The position numbers were made by a program, and so were the translations under genes. Under the pieces are notes generated by a model that searched no databases, had not been told where the DNA came from, and saw only the letters and a program-made list of their open reading frames with translations. Of a stretch of DNA of 64,000 bases, positions 40,165 through 50,512 are shown piece by piece. The stretch is from contig CP034983.1 of assembly GCA_004026145.2 (NCBI GenBank), forward strand, positions 9,408,588-9,472,587, given 5' to 3'. The first letter of the stretch is position 1. Each line of letters begins with the position of its first letter. The DNA comes from Takifugu bimaculatus (Eukaryota; Chordata; Actinopteri; Tetraodontiformes; Tetraodontidae).

Positions 40165-40951
40165 AGGCTCTGTCTCCATCTTCACTCCAGATGAATTGAA
40201 ATCTGCATCAAAGAATAGAAAATGTCCATGACTGATTAAGCATTGAGAGAAGATCTCATCCTTCTACTCTGGGCTATACCAGTATAATATAATATATATA
40301 TATAATACTATAATATATATATAATACTAGTGGATAAACCCAGAGAGAAGAAGAACGAGGGAGAAAAGCAAAAATACCCAAGAAGGTGGTAATGCTGACC
40401 TACATAATGAGGGGAGATGAAAGGAGAGCAGTGCTGAAAAGAGAAAGAGATGGAAACAGGGGAGGAGGAGAGAAGACCTGCAGCCCCCAACCAATCAGGA
40501 TACAGAAACCTGTCACATGACCATGTTTCTGGATCCCAGCAGCCTAGAGAAGCATCGCTACGGTGATGCTAAAGAACAGCTGGGAGCATTAACCTCGTGA
40601 TATCACGGCTCCACAGCAGTTCCTGGTAGTAAAGGTTCGGCCCCGACCTGTTAAAGGTTCTGGTTCTGGCAGCTGTGTGAGGGCAGAGCTCCAGATCTTC
40701 TGGGCTGATCTGGTGCCGTCACCTTCACCAGAAGTGCTGATTCAGATGTGAATCCACATGGTGGAGGCTCAGCAGCTTGGTCAGCTGGATCTTCTGCTGA
40801 TTCCATCCCAGCGAGAGCAGATAAAGAGGCCATGAACGCTGGAGAGGAGCTGCTGCTGGGACTGAAGTGGAGAAACCACCTCTGTCAGCATCTCTGTTGG
40901 GCTCCGTCTCCTGGTTGATCTTCCCCTTCCTTCTGCTCTCCCCACGGACAG
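40165..40951. other. Upstream of plppr4 exon 2
   Basis: Contains an AT dinucleotide tract at about 40280-40328. The exon 1 expected before exon 2 (with a TLLPCFYFVE-like end) is not here. Confidence 0.6.
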
Positions 40952-43900
40952 ATGCCGATCCTCATCTCTTCAGCCGTCAGCCTGTACTTCCTGGAGTGGA
41001 CGGACCTGTTCAAGCCGGTGACGGTGGGCTTCAGCTGCCGCGACCGCAGCCTGAGTCTCCCTTACATCGATCCCACCCACGAGGTGGTCCCTCTGCTGAT
41101 GTTGCTCAGCCTCGCCTTCGCTGCCCCTGCCATTTCAGTAAGATGCAACTGCTCAGGGGCAGATCCAGCGTTACCCGACTCTCTCTGCTGCTGTCTCTGA
41201 TCCACCGGCCGACCGTCCGACCGGTCTGATGCGGTTTGCTGTCGTCACAGATCATGGTGGGAGAAGCCGTCGTCTTCTGCTGTCAGTCCCGGAGGAACCG
41301 CGGCGCCGCTGCCGAGGCCAACATCAATGCTGCTGGATGCAACTTCAACTCCTTCATCCGCAGAGCCGTCCGCTTCATCGGTACGCACGTGCATGTTAGA
41401 GTTTGTATCCGTGCACGTCCGTGTGGAGGTGTGAGCTTCCAGAGGCCTTGAGCCAATGTCCCCCGTTCCCTCCTCAGGAGTCCACGCCTTCGGCCTCTGC
41501 GCTACGGCCCTCATCACCAACATCCTCCAGCTGATGACTGGCAACCCCACGCCGTACTTCCTGAGCGTGTGCAAACCCAACTACACCAGCCTGAGCACCA
41601 GCTGTGAGCAGAACCCCTACGTCATGGAGGACATCTGCACCGGGGCAGACCAGGCCGCCATCAGCCAGGGCAGGTGGGACCTCTGCGCTCTTCCTCTGTC
41701 CTTGGCTTCTTTAGGGTGATGTGGTGGTCAGTGTGAGAACAGAGGACCCTGCACGCACGCACACACACACACACACGCACGCGCTGCAACAAAGCACGTG
41801 CACTCTCACGCCTGCAGAGTCAGGAGGACGAGGAACGCAGCCGTGGTTGGAGAGGAGTCAGAAGTAGGTCAGGGTGGTGTTTGAGTGCAGTGAGGAGAAA
41901 GTGGGCCAGAGGTTCTCTTTCATTATGCAGCAGAGCAAAAAGGCTGCTGCGCGCGCGCGTGTGTGTGTGTGTGTGTGCGCGTGCGTGCGTGCAAGTGTGT
42001 CAAACTCTATGTGCGTATGAGTCATATGGTTTGTGTGTTCATACTCTATATGTGTCTGTGTGTGTGTGTGTCTCCTCGGGGCCTCGGATCACGGGACCTG
42101 GCTCCATCCCCTGGGGCCGGCAGCTCTTCTGTCGATCTTCTTTGTGCGACTCATTTGTGCGACTCATTTGTGCGACTCATTTCGTCTCTTGCAGGAAGTC
42201 CTTCCCGTCCCAACACGCCACTCTGGCTTCCTTTGCTGCTGTCTACGTCTCCGTGAGTACCGCCACACTCCGCGTCCTGAGTCCGTCCAGCTCCTGGACT
42301 GTGTTCCTAGAGGGAAGTACAGTGGATGAAAGTCATGCCTGAAGTGTTGTGTGTCCTCAGATGTACTTCAACAGCACCCTGACGGACTCGTCCAAGCTGC
42401 TCAAGCCCCTGCTGGTCTTCACCTACACCATCAGCGCCATCATCTGTGGCTTGACCCGGATCATTCAGTACAAGAACCACGCCATCGACGTCTACTCGGG
42501 CTTCCTGCTGGGCAGCGCCGTGGCCCTCTACCTGGTAGCACTTCAACCTTCACTGTTGTGGTTCAGGGTTCCTCCAGTGGAACCCCTCCGTGGTGTCGCC
42601 CATATGGGCTCACATAGACCAGGGATCACCAGCCGGTCTGAAAGCAAGAGCCACGTCAGGGGTACCGAGTCGCGTGAAGGGCTACCGCTCGACACACTCT
42701 AAAATAACAAATTGTGTGTGTGTGTGTGTGTATCAATAATTTAGAGTGGGTAACATAAACTATGTTGAACCATGTTTTACTTATGCAACATTTAAAAAAA
42801 TTAACTTTCATATTGAATAAATCTTAACTGAACAAATCGACTGCAATTCTGCTCAAAATCTGGCGACTGAGTCGGGCGACTCATGTGGTCATTGCAGGCC
42901 ACTTGGTGCCCCCGGGCCACTTGGTGCCCCCGGGGCACTGTATTGGTGACCCCTGACATGGAGCATGGTAGTCATTCAGAGAGAGAGGCAGACGGACAGC
43001 GGGGGGAGCACAAGCAAATATCAAAATGACCCCAATAGCTTGGTGCTAATACACCACTTGCTAGCACTGATGGGTGTCACAGAGTCAATGTTTGGAACAG
43101 CTCGAACACACAGATCGAACTGGAACCTGTAGAAACGCCACAACTCTTCTCTTTCTAGGGTTTGTATGCGGTTGGAAATTTCCGGCCGAGCGAGGAGGCC
43201 AGCGGGAATCTGCCAGCTGTGCTACACTACCCCCCCTGTTCCTTGCCCCACATAAGCCAGGAGGCCATACTTCACCACCTGAAGCTCAAGGCCTCTCTGG
43301 CTGGGGAGGCCCCCGTGCCCATCGCCCGCTCCGAGGGACTCCTTCACCCACAGCAGAGGGCCATCAACAACGTGAAGCACCCCACTTCAGACATCCAGGT
43401 GATCTCACCCCGCGGCGCTCACAACAAGGATGCTAGCCTCACTTTTAGCCACACTCTCCCCCGGGTGCACACCCCCCAGGCCATGGCAGCGTACGAGGAA
43501 GCAGCGAGATGCCATGCTGCCACTCTCCATCGGGCCTCGATGGACTCCAGCCGTTCAAAACAGCTTCTGTCTCAGTGGAAAAGCAAGAACAACCACAACT
43601 GCTCCCTGCAGGTCCCAGACTTCTTCTCCTCCTCGGCGGACTCTTCATCTGGCCAGTCCTCCCACCAGCCTCACCACCATGGCAGTATGGAGCTGCGGTC
43701 CAGTGCGGAGCCCTCAGCAGGGGGCTTTGACCACAACGCATACATGTCCAAACTGAGCACTGGGGCCAGCACCACCCTGCCGAGCAACTGCAGTGGAATC
43801 ACAGGAGGAGCACGGATACTGATGCAGTCGAGACCCGGTTCTTCGCAGCTGGTTCACATACCAGAGGAAGCTCATGAGAGTAACAACAGCGCCTCCCCGA

Positions 43901-44799
43901 GGTTGGATGCGGAAGGGAAGGAGGGTAGTGCGGCACAGCTTAACTGGCAGGGTGCAGCGGAGAAGGTCCTAACCTGCAGGACCAACGATCACGGCCAGAA
44001 CCCTCAACCACGGCTCATGCAGATGATTTCTCTGGCCAAGCAACAGGGTCTCCTCCAGACCCACTCCAAGAGCCTCGATGAGAGCAGCATTAACTGCAAC
44101 ACCTCTGTGGGCTGCCAGGGCGCCGCTCACTACAAGGCTCAAAGTCATCCAGACCCCATGAGCACCCAGGGGCTCAGCTCGGTGGGCAGTACCGTCAGTC
44201 TGTCAGGCAGCACCGGCGCCATCGTCAGAGTGGACGCTCATCCTGAGCACAACAAGCCCGTGTTTCCCGCTCCGCCCTCGGACGCCACTGCATCCTGGAG
44301 ATGGCGCTCCCTGGATCATGGCACCGGGGTTAGCGTGGCTACAGCGTCTCGAGGAACCAAGGCCGGTTCAGGGGCAGGAGGGGGGTGTTTGAAGCAGTCT
44401 TTTGAGCTCAATGATTTAAGCAGAGACTCGGAGAGCTCCGATTCTGTAAGTGAGAACTCTGTTGACAGGAAACATGGCAACCACGTTAGCGCTGCCACCA
44501 TTAGCATCCCCACCGTGACTACCGTTCACACCCAGAGCACCGGCCTGTCCGAGCAGGGACGTCACCAGCAGAGCCTCTCCACCATAAGGGTCACTCCGGG
44601 GGACGGCGGCAGCTCTGTGTGTGGAGGAGGAGGAGGAGACACGGCCTCCGAGAGCCCTTCAGTGGCCTCCAGCTGTGACTCCATGCTGCAGAAAAAGGCC
44701 AATAATGTCATCCTGGTTCCAGAGAGAGCCAATAGTCCCCAAACAAACCGCAATATCTCCTACAAAGGAACACCAGTTCCTCCAGTTTTCAAAGACTGA
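40952..44799 (+). CDS. plppr4: Phospholipid phosphatase-related protein 4, exon 2 to stop
   Basis: PLPPR4 (PRG-1) is a six-pass neuronal membrane protein that modulates lysophosphatidate signalling at synapses. Exons: 40952-41137, 41251-41380, 41478-41673, 42195-42252, 42361-42534 and 43159-44799 (TGA), all with GT..AG and matching phases, 794 codons. Seen in order: VSLYFLEWTDLFKP, PLLMLLSLAFAAPAIS, INAAGCNFNSFIRRAVRF, VCKPNYTSL, FPSQHAT (the family C2 motif has PSGH), and GLTRIIQYKNHAIDVYSGF (C3 region). The last exon is a long tail with RSKQLLSQWKSKN, SRPGSSQLVHIPEE, LNDLSRDSES and a VILVPERANSP..SYKGT end, which favours PLPPR4 over PLPPR3. Exon 1 with the start codon is not in view; the ATG at 40952 is the first codon after an acceptor, where mammals have Leu. 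Fish paralogue a or b is undetermined. Confidence 0.93.
42138..42182 (+). repeat. 13-bp tandem triplication
   Basis: Three copies of a TTTGTGCGACTCA-like unit just upstream of the acceptor of a plppr4 exon (42194/42195). Confidence 0.85.
42620..42955. mobile_element. hAT-type MITE in a plppr4 intron
   Basis: Termini CAGGGATCACC and GGTGACCCCTG form a hAT-like imperfect inverted repeat. Flanking 8-mers ACATAGAC (42612-42619) and ACATGGAG (42956-42963) match at 6 of 8 positions, as an aged 8-bp target duplication. At 336 bp with no coding capacity it is non-autonomous. It contains a short GT run and a tandem GGGCCACTTGGTGCCCCCG-type duplication near its right end. Confidence 0.7.
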
Positions 44800-45519
44800 T
44801 GTGGAGGCACCTGAGAAGATGTAGATACATGAGAACCTCCGACCACTGTAGGTACCATCGTCACCTTATGAAGCATGAAAACGTTCTGTCTGGACACAAA
44901 ACCACCAGTGTGCACGGTTGTTCTGGTCCTGCTGGTCGAACCGCAACACCCCCACCAGCAGCCTCGTCCCACCATATCGCACGTTTGAGTAAGGCGGTCA
45001 GAGCCGCCTTTACGTCCCCCCGATGTCAAGAAAACGGTGCTACACCAAGTCCAGCTGAAGACTTTGGGCCCAGTTCCAGATGTGCAGCCTGTTTTGCTCT
45101 GACTGTACAGAGGCCAGAGGTGGAACAGAGTTCCTTCAGACCACAAGTGTGCTTAACTTTCCTTCTGTAGCAAAGACGTGAACTCTGCCGAAACTGAAGG
45201 TTTACGGTAGCTGTCAACTGGGACCACATCTGTAGATCCTGGACTCCTTCAGCCAGTCACATATCACAGCACAACAGTCCCAGCTCCACCTTTTATACCA
45301 CCATCTGACCATCCTTGCACTTTATGCCAGTTTGACTCGTCTTCTCTCTGCTGCTGAAGAACATATCACTGATCTGCTCGACTTTCTTAGTAGGGGTTGA
45401 TCCTTCGTTAATACCTCAGCCTGGAGCAGCAGCACCAACAAACCAACAGGGGGTTCGGAGCTCTTCCCTTCTGCAGCACAAACAAGCCAGCAAACGTTTT
45501 AACCAAATCTTAGCAGAGC

Positions 45520-46494
45520 AGAAGCCGAGGAACAGCCCAGGAACAGCTGAAGAACCACTGAAGAACAGCCCAGGAACAGCTGAGGAGCAGCCCAGGAACA
45601 GCTGAGGAGCAGCCCAGGAACAGCTGAGGAGCAGCCGAGGAGCAGCTGAGGAACAGCTGAGGAGCAGCCCAGGAACAGCTGAAGAACCGCTGAAGAACAG
45701 CCCAGGAACAGCTGAGGAGCAGCCGAGGAGCAGCCCAGGAACAGCTGAGGAGCAGCCGAGGAGCAGCCCAGGAACAGCTGAGGAGCAGCCGAGGAGCAGC
45801 CCAGGAACAGCTGAGGAGCAGCCGAGGAGCAGCCCAGGAACAGCTGAGGAGCAGCCCAGGAACAGCTGAGGAGCAGCCCAGGAACAGCTGAGGAGCAGCC
45901 CAGGAACAGCTGAGGAGCAGCCCAGGAGCAGCCCAGGAGCAGCTGAGGAGCAGCCCAGGAACAGCCCAGGAGCAGCCGAGGAGCAGCCCAGGAACAGCTG
46001 AGGAGCAGCCCAGGAGCAGCTGAGGAGCAGCCCAGGAGCAGCTGAGGAGCAGCCCAGGAGCAGCTGAGGAGCAGCTGAGGAGCAGCTGAGGAGCAGCCCA
46101 GGAACAGCTGAGGAGCAGCCCAGGAACAGCCCAGGAGCAGCTGAGGAGCAGCCCAGGAACAGCTGAGGAGCAGCCCAGGAGCAGCCCAGGAGCAGCTCAG
46201 GAGCAGCTGAGGAGCAGCCCAGGAGCAGCTGAGGAGCAGCTGAGGAACAGCCCAGGAGCAGCTGAGGAGCAGCCCAGGAGCAGCTGAGGAGCAGCTGAGG
46301 AGCAGCCCAGGAGCAGCTGAGGAACAGCCCAGGAGCAGCTGAGGAGCAGCCCAGGAGCAGCTCAGGAGCAGCTGAGGAGCAGCCCAGGAGCAGCTGAGGA
46401 GCAGCTGAGGAACAGCCCAGGAGCAGCTGAGGAGCAGCCCAGGAACAGCTGAGGAGCAGCCCAGGAGCAGCTGAGGAGCAGCCCAGGAGCAGCT
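45520..46494 (+). repeat. 11-bp two-variant tandem array in plppr4 3' UTR
   Basis: About 88 units of 11 bases, mostly CAGCTGAGGAG or CAGCCCAGGAA/G, in irregular alternation. It would be transcribed in the plppr4 message. Confidence 0.95.
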
Positions 46495-47457
46495 GATGAT
46501 ACCCTCAGACCCCAGAGCTCCTGACGATGACCTTAGTCAGCCTAATTAGCAGCAGCCACCTCCAGAGGGTGATTAATGGATAAAGACTCGACTCCTTGTT
46601 GCTCTCCTCTCCTCCAGGACAGAAACTTGTTCCTGTGAGAAAGTTCCAACTTCTTTTCTTCACCGTGTTTCTGCTGTTGCACATCTCATTCATGTATCGT
46701 GGTTAACGAGCCTGTATATTAACACTTTAACACCAACATCCAGCATTTTAAGATTTAAAAAAATGCCAAAGGTCACATTTGAAAGTTGATGTATTTTTGG
46801 TGTTTGTATAGAGAGATGACATCACGCTATTTATTCCATAACCTGATAAGAGTTGCATGGTCACTTTTCTATTGTTATATTAGTGGGGTTTTATTTTGAA
46901 AGGCTGGTCAGTGACGGTGTTTCCTGTGAGTTTGATGACAATCGTTAGCTTGGTACTAATTAGCTTGCACTCCTGATTACCAGGCTGGATTCTTTTCAGA
47001 AAGATGCCAAACAGCCAAAGCCCAACCCTTTTAGGATTCGATCCAGGTAGATTATTCTATTTATTCTGATATTGTTCATCACTGCAATAAGAACTTTGGC
47101 TCCTCTTTTACACTTTGTAATATTTGATGAATGATGTTTTTTGTGGCTTAAACCTTCTAAATGTTCTAATAGTTCATCCTAAACAGGAATGAATCATCAA
47201 TAATGTGAGTTTCATCTTTTCCAATCAGCTCACGAGAAACTGGAAATGAACAAATGTGGTTTATTTTTATTCGGAACTATTTTGCTGAGAAATATTATTA
47301 ATGTGTTAAATATCGTGAATGTGTGATGTTGTGTGCTGTTCTTTTCTAAAATTAAAGAAATCTAAAGAATTAGATGAATACGTAGAAAAAATTTAGAAAA
47401 ACAAGAAAAAATGACCAAGAAACGTATTCATTGTTTGGAATGCAAACATCTATGGAA

Positions 47458-47463
47458 AATAAA
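47458..47463 (+). terminator. plppr4: Probable plppr4 polyadenylation signal
   Basis: AATAAA followed by a T-rich stretch, 2.66 kb past the stop. It lies just before the start of the intergenic telomere-like arrays. Confidence 0.5.
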
Positions 47464-47584
47464 AATGTGCTTTTATTTTGAAACCAGCGTCAGACTGCTG
47501 GAACTGTTTGATTTGTGTTTGATATATGCAGAAAGTTCTGGGTGGTTCTGCTGGACAGGATCAGCATGTTGACCCGGCCAAGAT

Positions 47585-48720
47585 CGTGTCTGCCAGGGCC
47601 AAGGTCAGGGGTCAGGCCAGGAGCCAGGAGCCAGGTCAGGGCTGGGCCAACGTTAGGGTCTGGGTCAGGTCAGGGCTGGGCTAACATTAGGGTCTAGGTC
47701 AGGTCAGGAGCCAGGTCAGGGCTGGGCCAACATTAGGGTCTGGGTCAGGTCAGGAGCCAGGTCAGGGCTGGGCCAACGTTAGGGTCTGGGTCAGGTCAGG
47801 GCTGGGCCAACGTTAGGGTCTGGGTCAGGTCAGGGCTGGCCAACATTAGGCCCAGGGTCAGGTCAGGGCTAGGCCAACGTTAGGGTCTATGTCAGGGGCT
47901 GGGCCAACGTTAGGGTCTGGGTCAGGTCAGGGCTGGGCCAACATTAGGCCCAGGGTCAGGTCAGGGCTGGCCAACATTAGGGTCTAGGTCAGGTCAGGGC
48001 TGGGCCAACGTTAGGGTCTGGGTCAGGTCAGGGCTGGGCCAACGTTAGGGTCTGGGTCAGGTCAGGGCTGGGCCAACGTTAGGGTCTAGGTCAGGTCAGG
48101 GCTGGGCCAACGTTAGGGTCTGGGTCAGGTCAGGGCTGGGCTAACATTAGGGTCAGGGGTCAGGCCAGGAGCCAGGTCAGGGCTGGGCCAACGTTAGGGT
48201 CTGGGTCAGGTCAGGGCTGGGCCAACGTTAGGCCCAGGGTCAGGTCAGGGCTGGCCAACATTAGGGTCTAGGTCAGGTCAGGGCTGGCCAACATTAGGGT
48301 CTAGGTCAGGTCAGGGCTGGGCCAACGTTAGGGCTGGGTCAGGTCAGGGCTGGGCCAACATTAGGCCCAGGGTCAGGTCAGGGCTGGGCCAACGTTAGGG
48401 TCTAGGTCAGGTCAGGGCTGGGCCAACGTTAGGGTCTAGGTCAGGTCAGGGCTGGGCCAACGTTAGGGTCTGGGTCAGGTCAGGGCTGGGCCAACGTTAG
48501 GGTCTGGGTCAGGTCAGGGCTGGGCCAACGCTAGGCCCAGGGTCAGGTCAGGGCTGGCCAACATTAGGGTCTAGGTCAGGTCAGGGCTGGCCAACATTAG
48601 GGTCTAGGTCAGGTCAGGGCTGGCCAACATTAGGGTCTGGGTCAGGGCTGGGCCAACGTTAGGGTCAGGTCAGGGCTGGCCAACATTAGGGTCTGGGTCA
48701 GGTCAGGGCTGGCCAACATT
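47585..48720 (+). repeat. 34-bp telomere-like tandem array, G-rich
   Basis: Unit of about 34 bases: GGTCTGGGTCAGGTCAGGGC followed by TGGGCCAACGTTAG; roughly 33 copies with a TTAGGG-type junction in each. Confidence 0.93.
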
Positions 48721-49729
48721 AACCTAACTTCTAACCCTAATCCCTAACCTAACTTCTAACCCTAATCCCTAACCTAACTTCTAACCCTAATCCCTAACTT
48801 CTAACCCTAATCCCTAACCCTAACTTCTAACCCTAACCTAACTTCTAACCCTAATCCCTAACCTAACTTCTAACCCTAATCCCTAACCTAACTCCTAACC
48901 CCTAACCTAACTTCTAACCCTAATCCCTAACCTAACTCCTAACCCCTAACCTAACTTCTAACCCTAATCCCTAACCCTAACTTCTAACCCTAATCCCTAA
49001 CCTAACTTCTAACCCTAATCCCTAACTTCTAACCCTAATCCCTAACCCTAACTTCTAACCCTAACCTAACTTCTAACCCTAATCCCTAACCTAACTTCTA
49101 ACCCTAATCCCTAACCTAACTCCTAACCCCTAACCTAACTTCTAACCCTAATCCCTAACCTAACTCCTAACCCCTAACCTAACTTCTAACCCTAATCCCT
49201 AACTAACTTCTAACCCTAATCCCCAACCTAACTCCTAATCCCTAACCTAACTTCTAACCCTAATCCCTAACCTAACTCCTAACCCCTAACCTAACTTCTA
49301 ACCCTAATCCCTAACCTAACTCCTAATCCCTAACCTAACTCCTAACCCCTAACCTAACTTCTAACCCTAATCCCTAACCTAACTTCTAACCCTAATCCCT
49401 AACCTAACTCCTAACCCTAATCCCTAACCTAACTTCTAACCCTAATCCCCAACCTAACTCCTAACCCTAATCCCTAACCTAACTCCTAACCCTAATCCCT
49501 AACCTAACTCCTAACCCTAATCCCCAACCTAACTCCTAACCCTAATCCCTAACCTAACTCCTAACCCTAATCCCTAATTTAACTCCTAACCCTAACCCTA
49601 ATCCCTAACCTAACTCCTAACCCTAATCCCTAATTTAACTCCTAACCCTAACCCTAATCCCTAACCTAACTTCTAACCCTAATCCCTAACCTAACTCCTA
49701 ACCCTAATCCCTAACCTAACTCCTAACCC
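48721..49729 (+). repeat. 25-bp telomere-like tandem array, C-rich
   Basis: Unit of 25 bases: CCTAACCTAACTTCTAACCC plus TAATC, about 40 copies, later shifting to a TCCTAACCCTAATC variant. Strand polarity is opposite to the preceding array. Confidence 0.94.
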
Positions 49730-49842
49730 CTTTGATGGTGCACGGACACCAAACCTGATGTTTGACCTTTGCTCTGCAGTTGTTATAACGGACTCATAAA
49801 TGTCTACCAGAGTCAGCCTGGATAAGTGCATGTGTATGGCTG

Positions 49843-49884
49843 CACACACACACACACACGCACACACGCACACGCACACACACA
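49843..49884 (+). repeat. (CA)n microsatellite with CG interruptions
   Basis: Between the intergenic arrays and the abcd3 3' end. Confidence 0.9.
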
Positions 49885-50019
49885 GGTCTCTGATCCCCCC
49901 GATGAAGACCGAGCCTGAACCGTCACACAGCAAAGAGAGTGCACGTGCTGGTGCACGAGCTGTAGACTGAATCTGTGGAAGAACAGGTGCTCAGAAAGGA
50001 ATGCAGCTCATCTGTGGAT

Positions 50020-50512
50020 GTGTCAAACTATGATTTAATGAGATGTTGCATATAAAAGTGGATCCAGAGGCAGCAGAGATGGACAGAAGGACGGAGCCCA
50101 CCTGCTGTGCCCTGGCCCTGGCCCTGGCCCTGGCCCTGGCCCTGGCCCTGGCCCCGGCCCCGGCCCCGGCCCCGGCCCCGGCCCCGGCCCCGGTCCCGAC
50201 CCCGGCCCCGACCCCGGCCCCGACCCCGACCCCGACCCTGACCCTGCATTAGTGTTGTTACGTGTGGACACCTAACGATGCCACATCTGGAACTCTTCTG
50301 ATTACATGAGAACACAATAAATTAGTAGGACTCCGCGTCCGTCACCGTCACTTGTTCAGCTCCCGTGCATAAAGAGCAGCCTCACATTTGGCAACAGTTC
50401 CTTCAGGACTAATCTCAGAGACGTTAATGATTGAAGAAGTGATCCAGAAGAATTAAGGGATTAAAACGCTCCTCAGTGCTTCCTGGCCTCAGGTTGGATC
50501 AGGTCCAGGCCA
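50020..50512 (-). other. abcd3: abcd3 3' UTR (inferred)
   Basis: From the stop to a variant ATTAAA signal (minus strand, 50034-50039); no AATAAA is seen on this strand before it. If right, the UTR carries the hexanucleotide tract at 50111-50248. Confidence 0.45.
50111..50248 (-). repeat. GC-rich hexanucleotide tract in abcd3 3' UTR
   Basis: On the plus strand: seven CCTGGC, six CCCGGC, then mixed CCCGGT/CCCGAC/CCCGGC and CCTGAC units. On the transcribed strand of abcd3 the central part is six GGGGCC-type units. Confidence 0.93.

Larger units (their letters stand above)
44800..47480 (+). other. plppr4: plppr4 3' UTR
   Basis: From the stop to a good AATAAA at 47458-47463. It contains an 11-bp tandem array (45520-46494) and an AU-rich distal part. 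Open frames inside it look like chance. The extent is inferred from the signal, not from transcripts. Confidence 0.6.

Noticed and set aside
38132..40231. Three 670-700 aa plus-strand frames of SPSPL/LHPPL-type repeats
   Set aside because: They run through the N gap and a 29-bp stop-free tandem repeat; no splice sites, homology or start context. Artefact of the repeat.
41881..42342. 153 aa frame in the plppr4 intron as a separate gene
   Set aside because: It overlaps a GT microsatellite, an intron and an exon in the wrong frame.
45520..49729. Regular repeats that might suggest a CRISPR array
   Set aside because: Units are directly adjacent with no unique spacers, no cas genes, eukaryotic gene context.
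48721..49729. A true chromosome end
   Set aside because: Units are degenerate 25-mers instead of pure hexamers, and genes continue on both sides. Interstitial array at most.
50035..50315. GPGPGP/RGRGRG frames near the abcd3 3' end
   Set aside because: Produced by the GC-rich hexanucleotide tract; no evidence of a gene.
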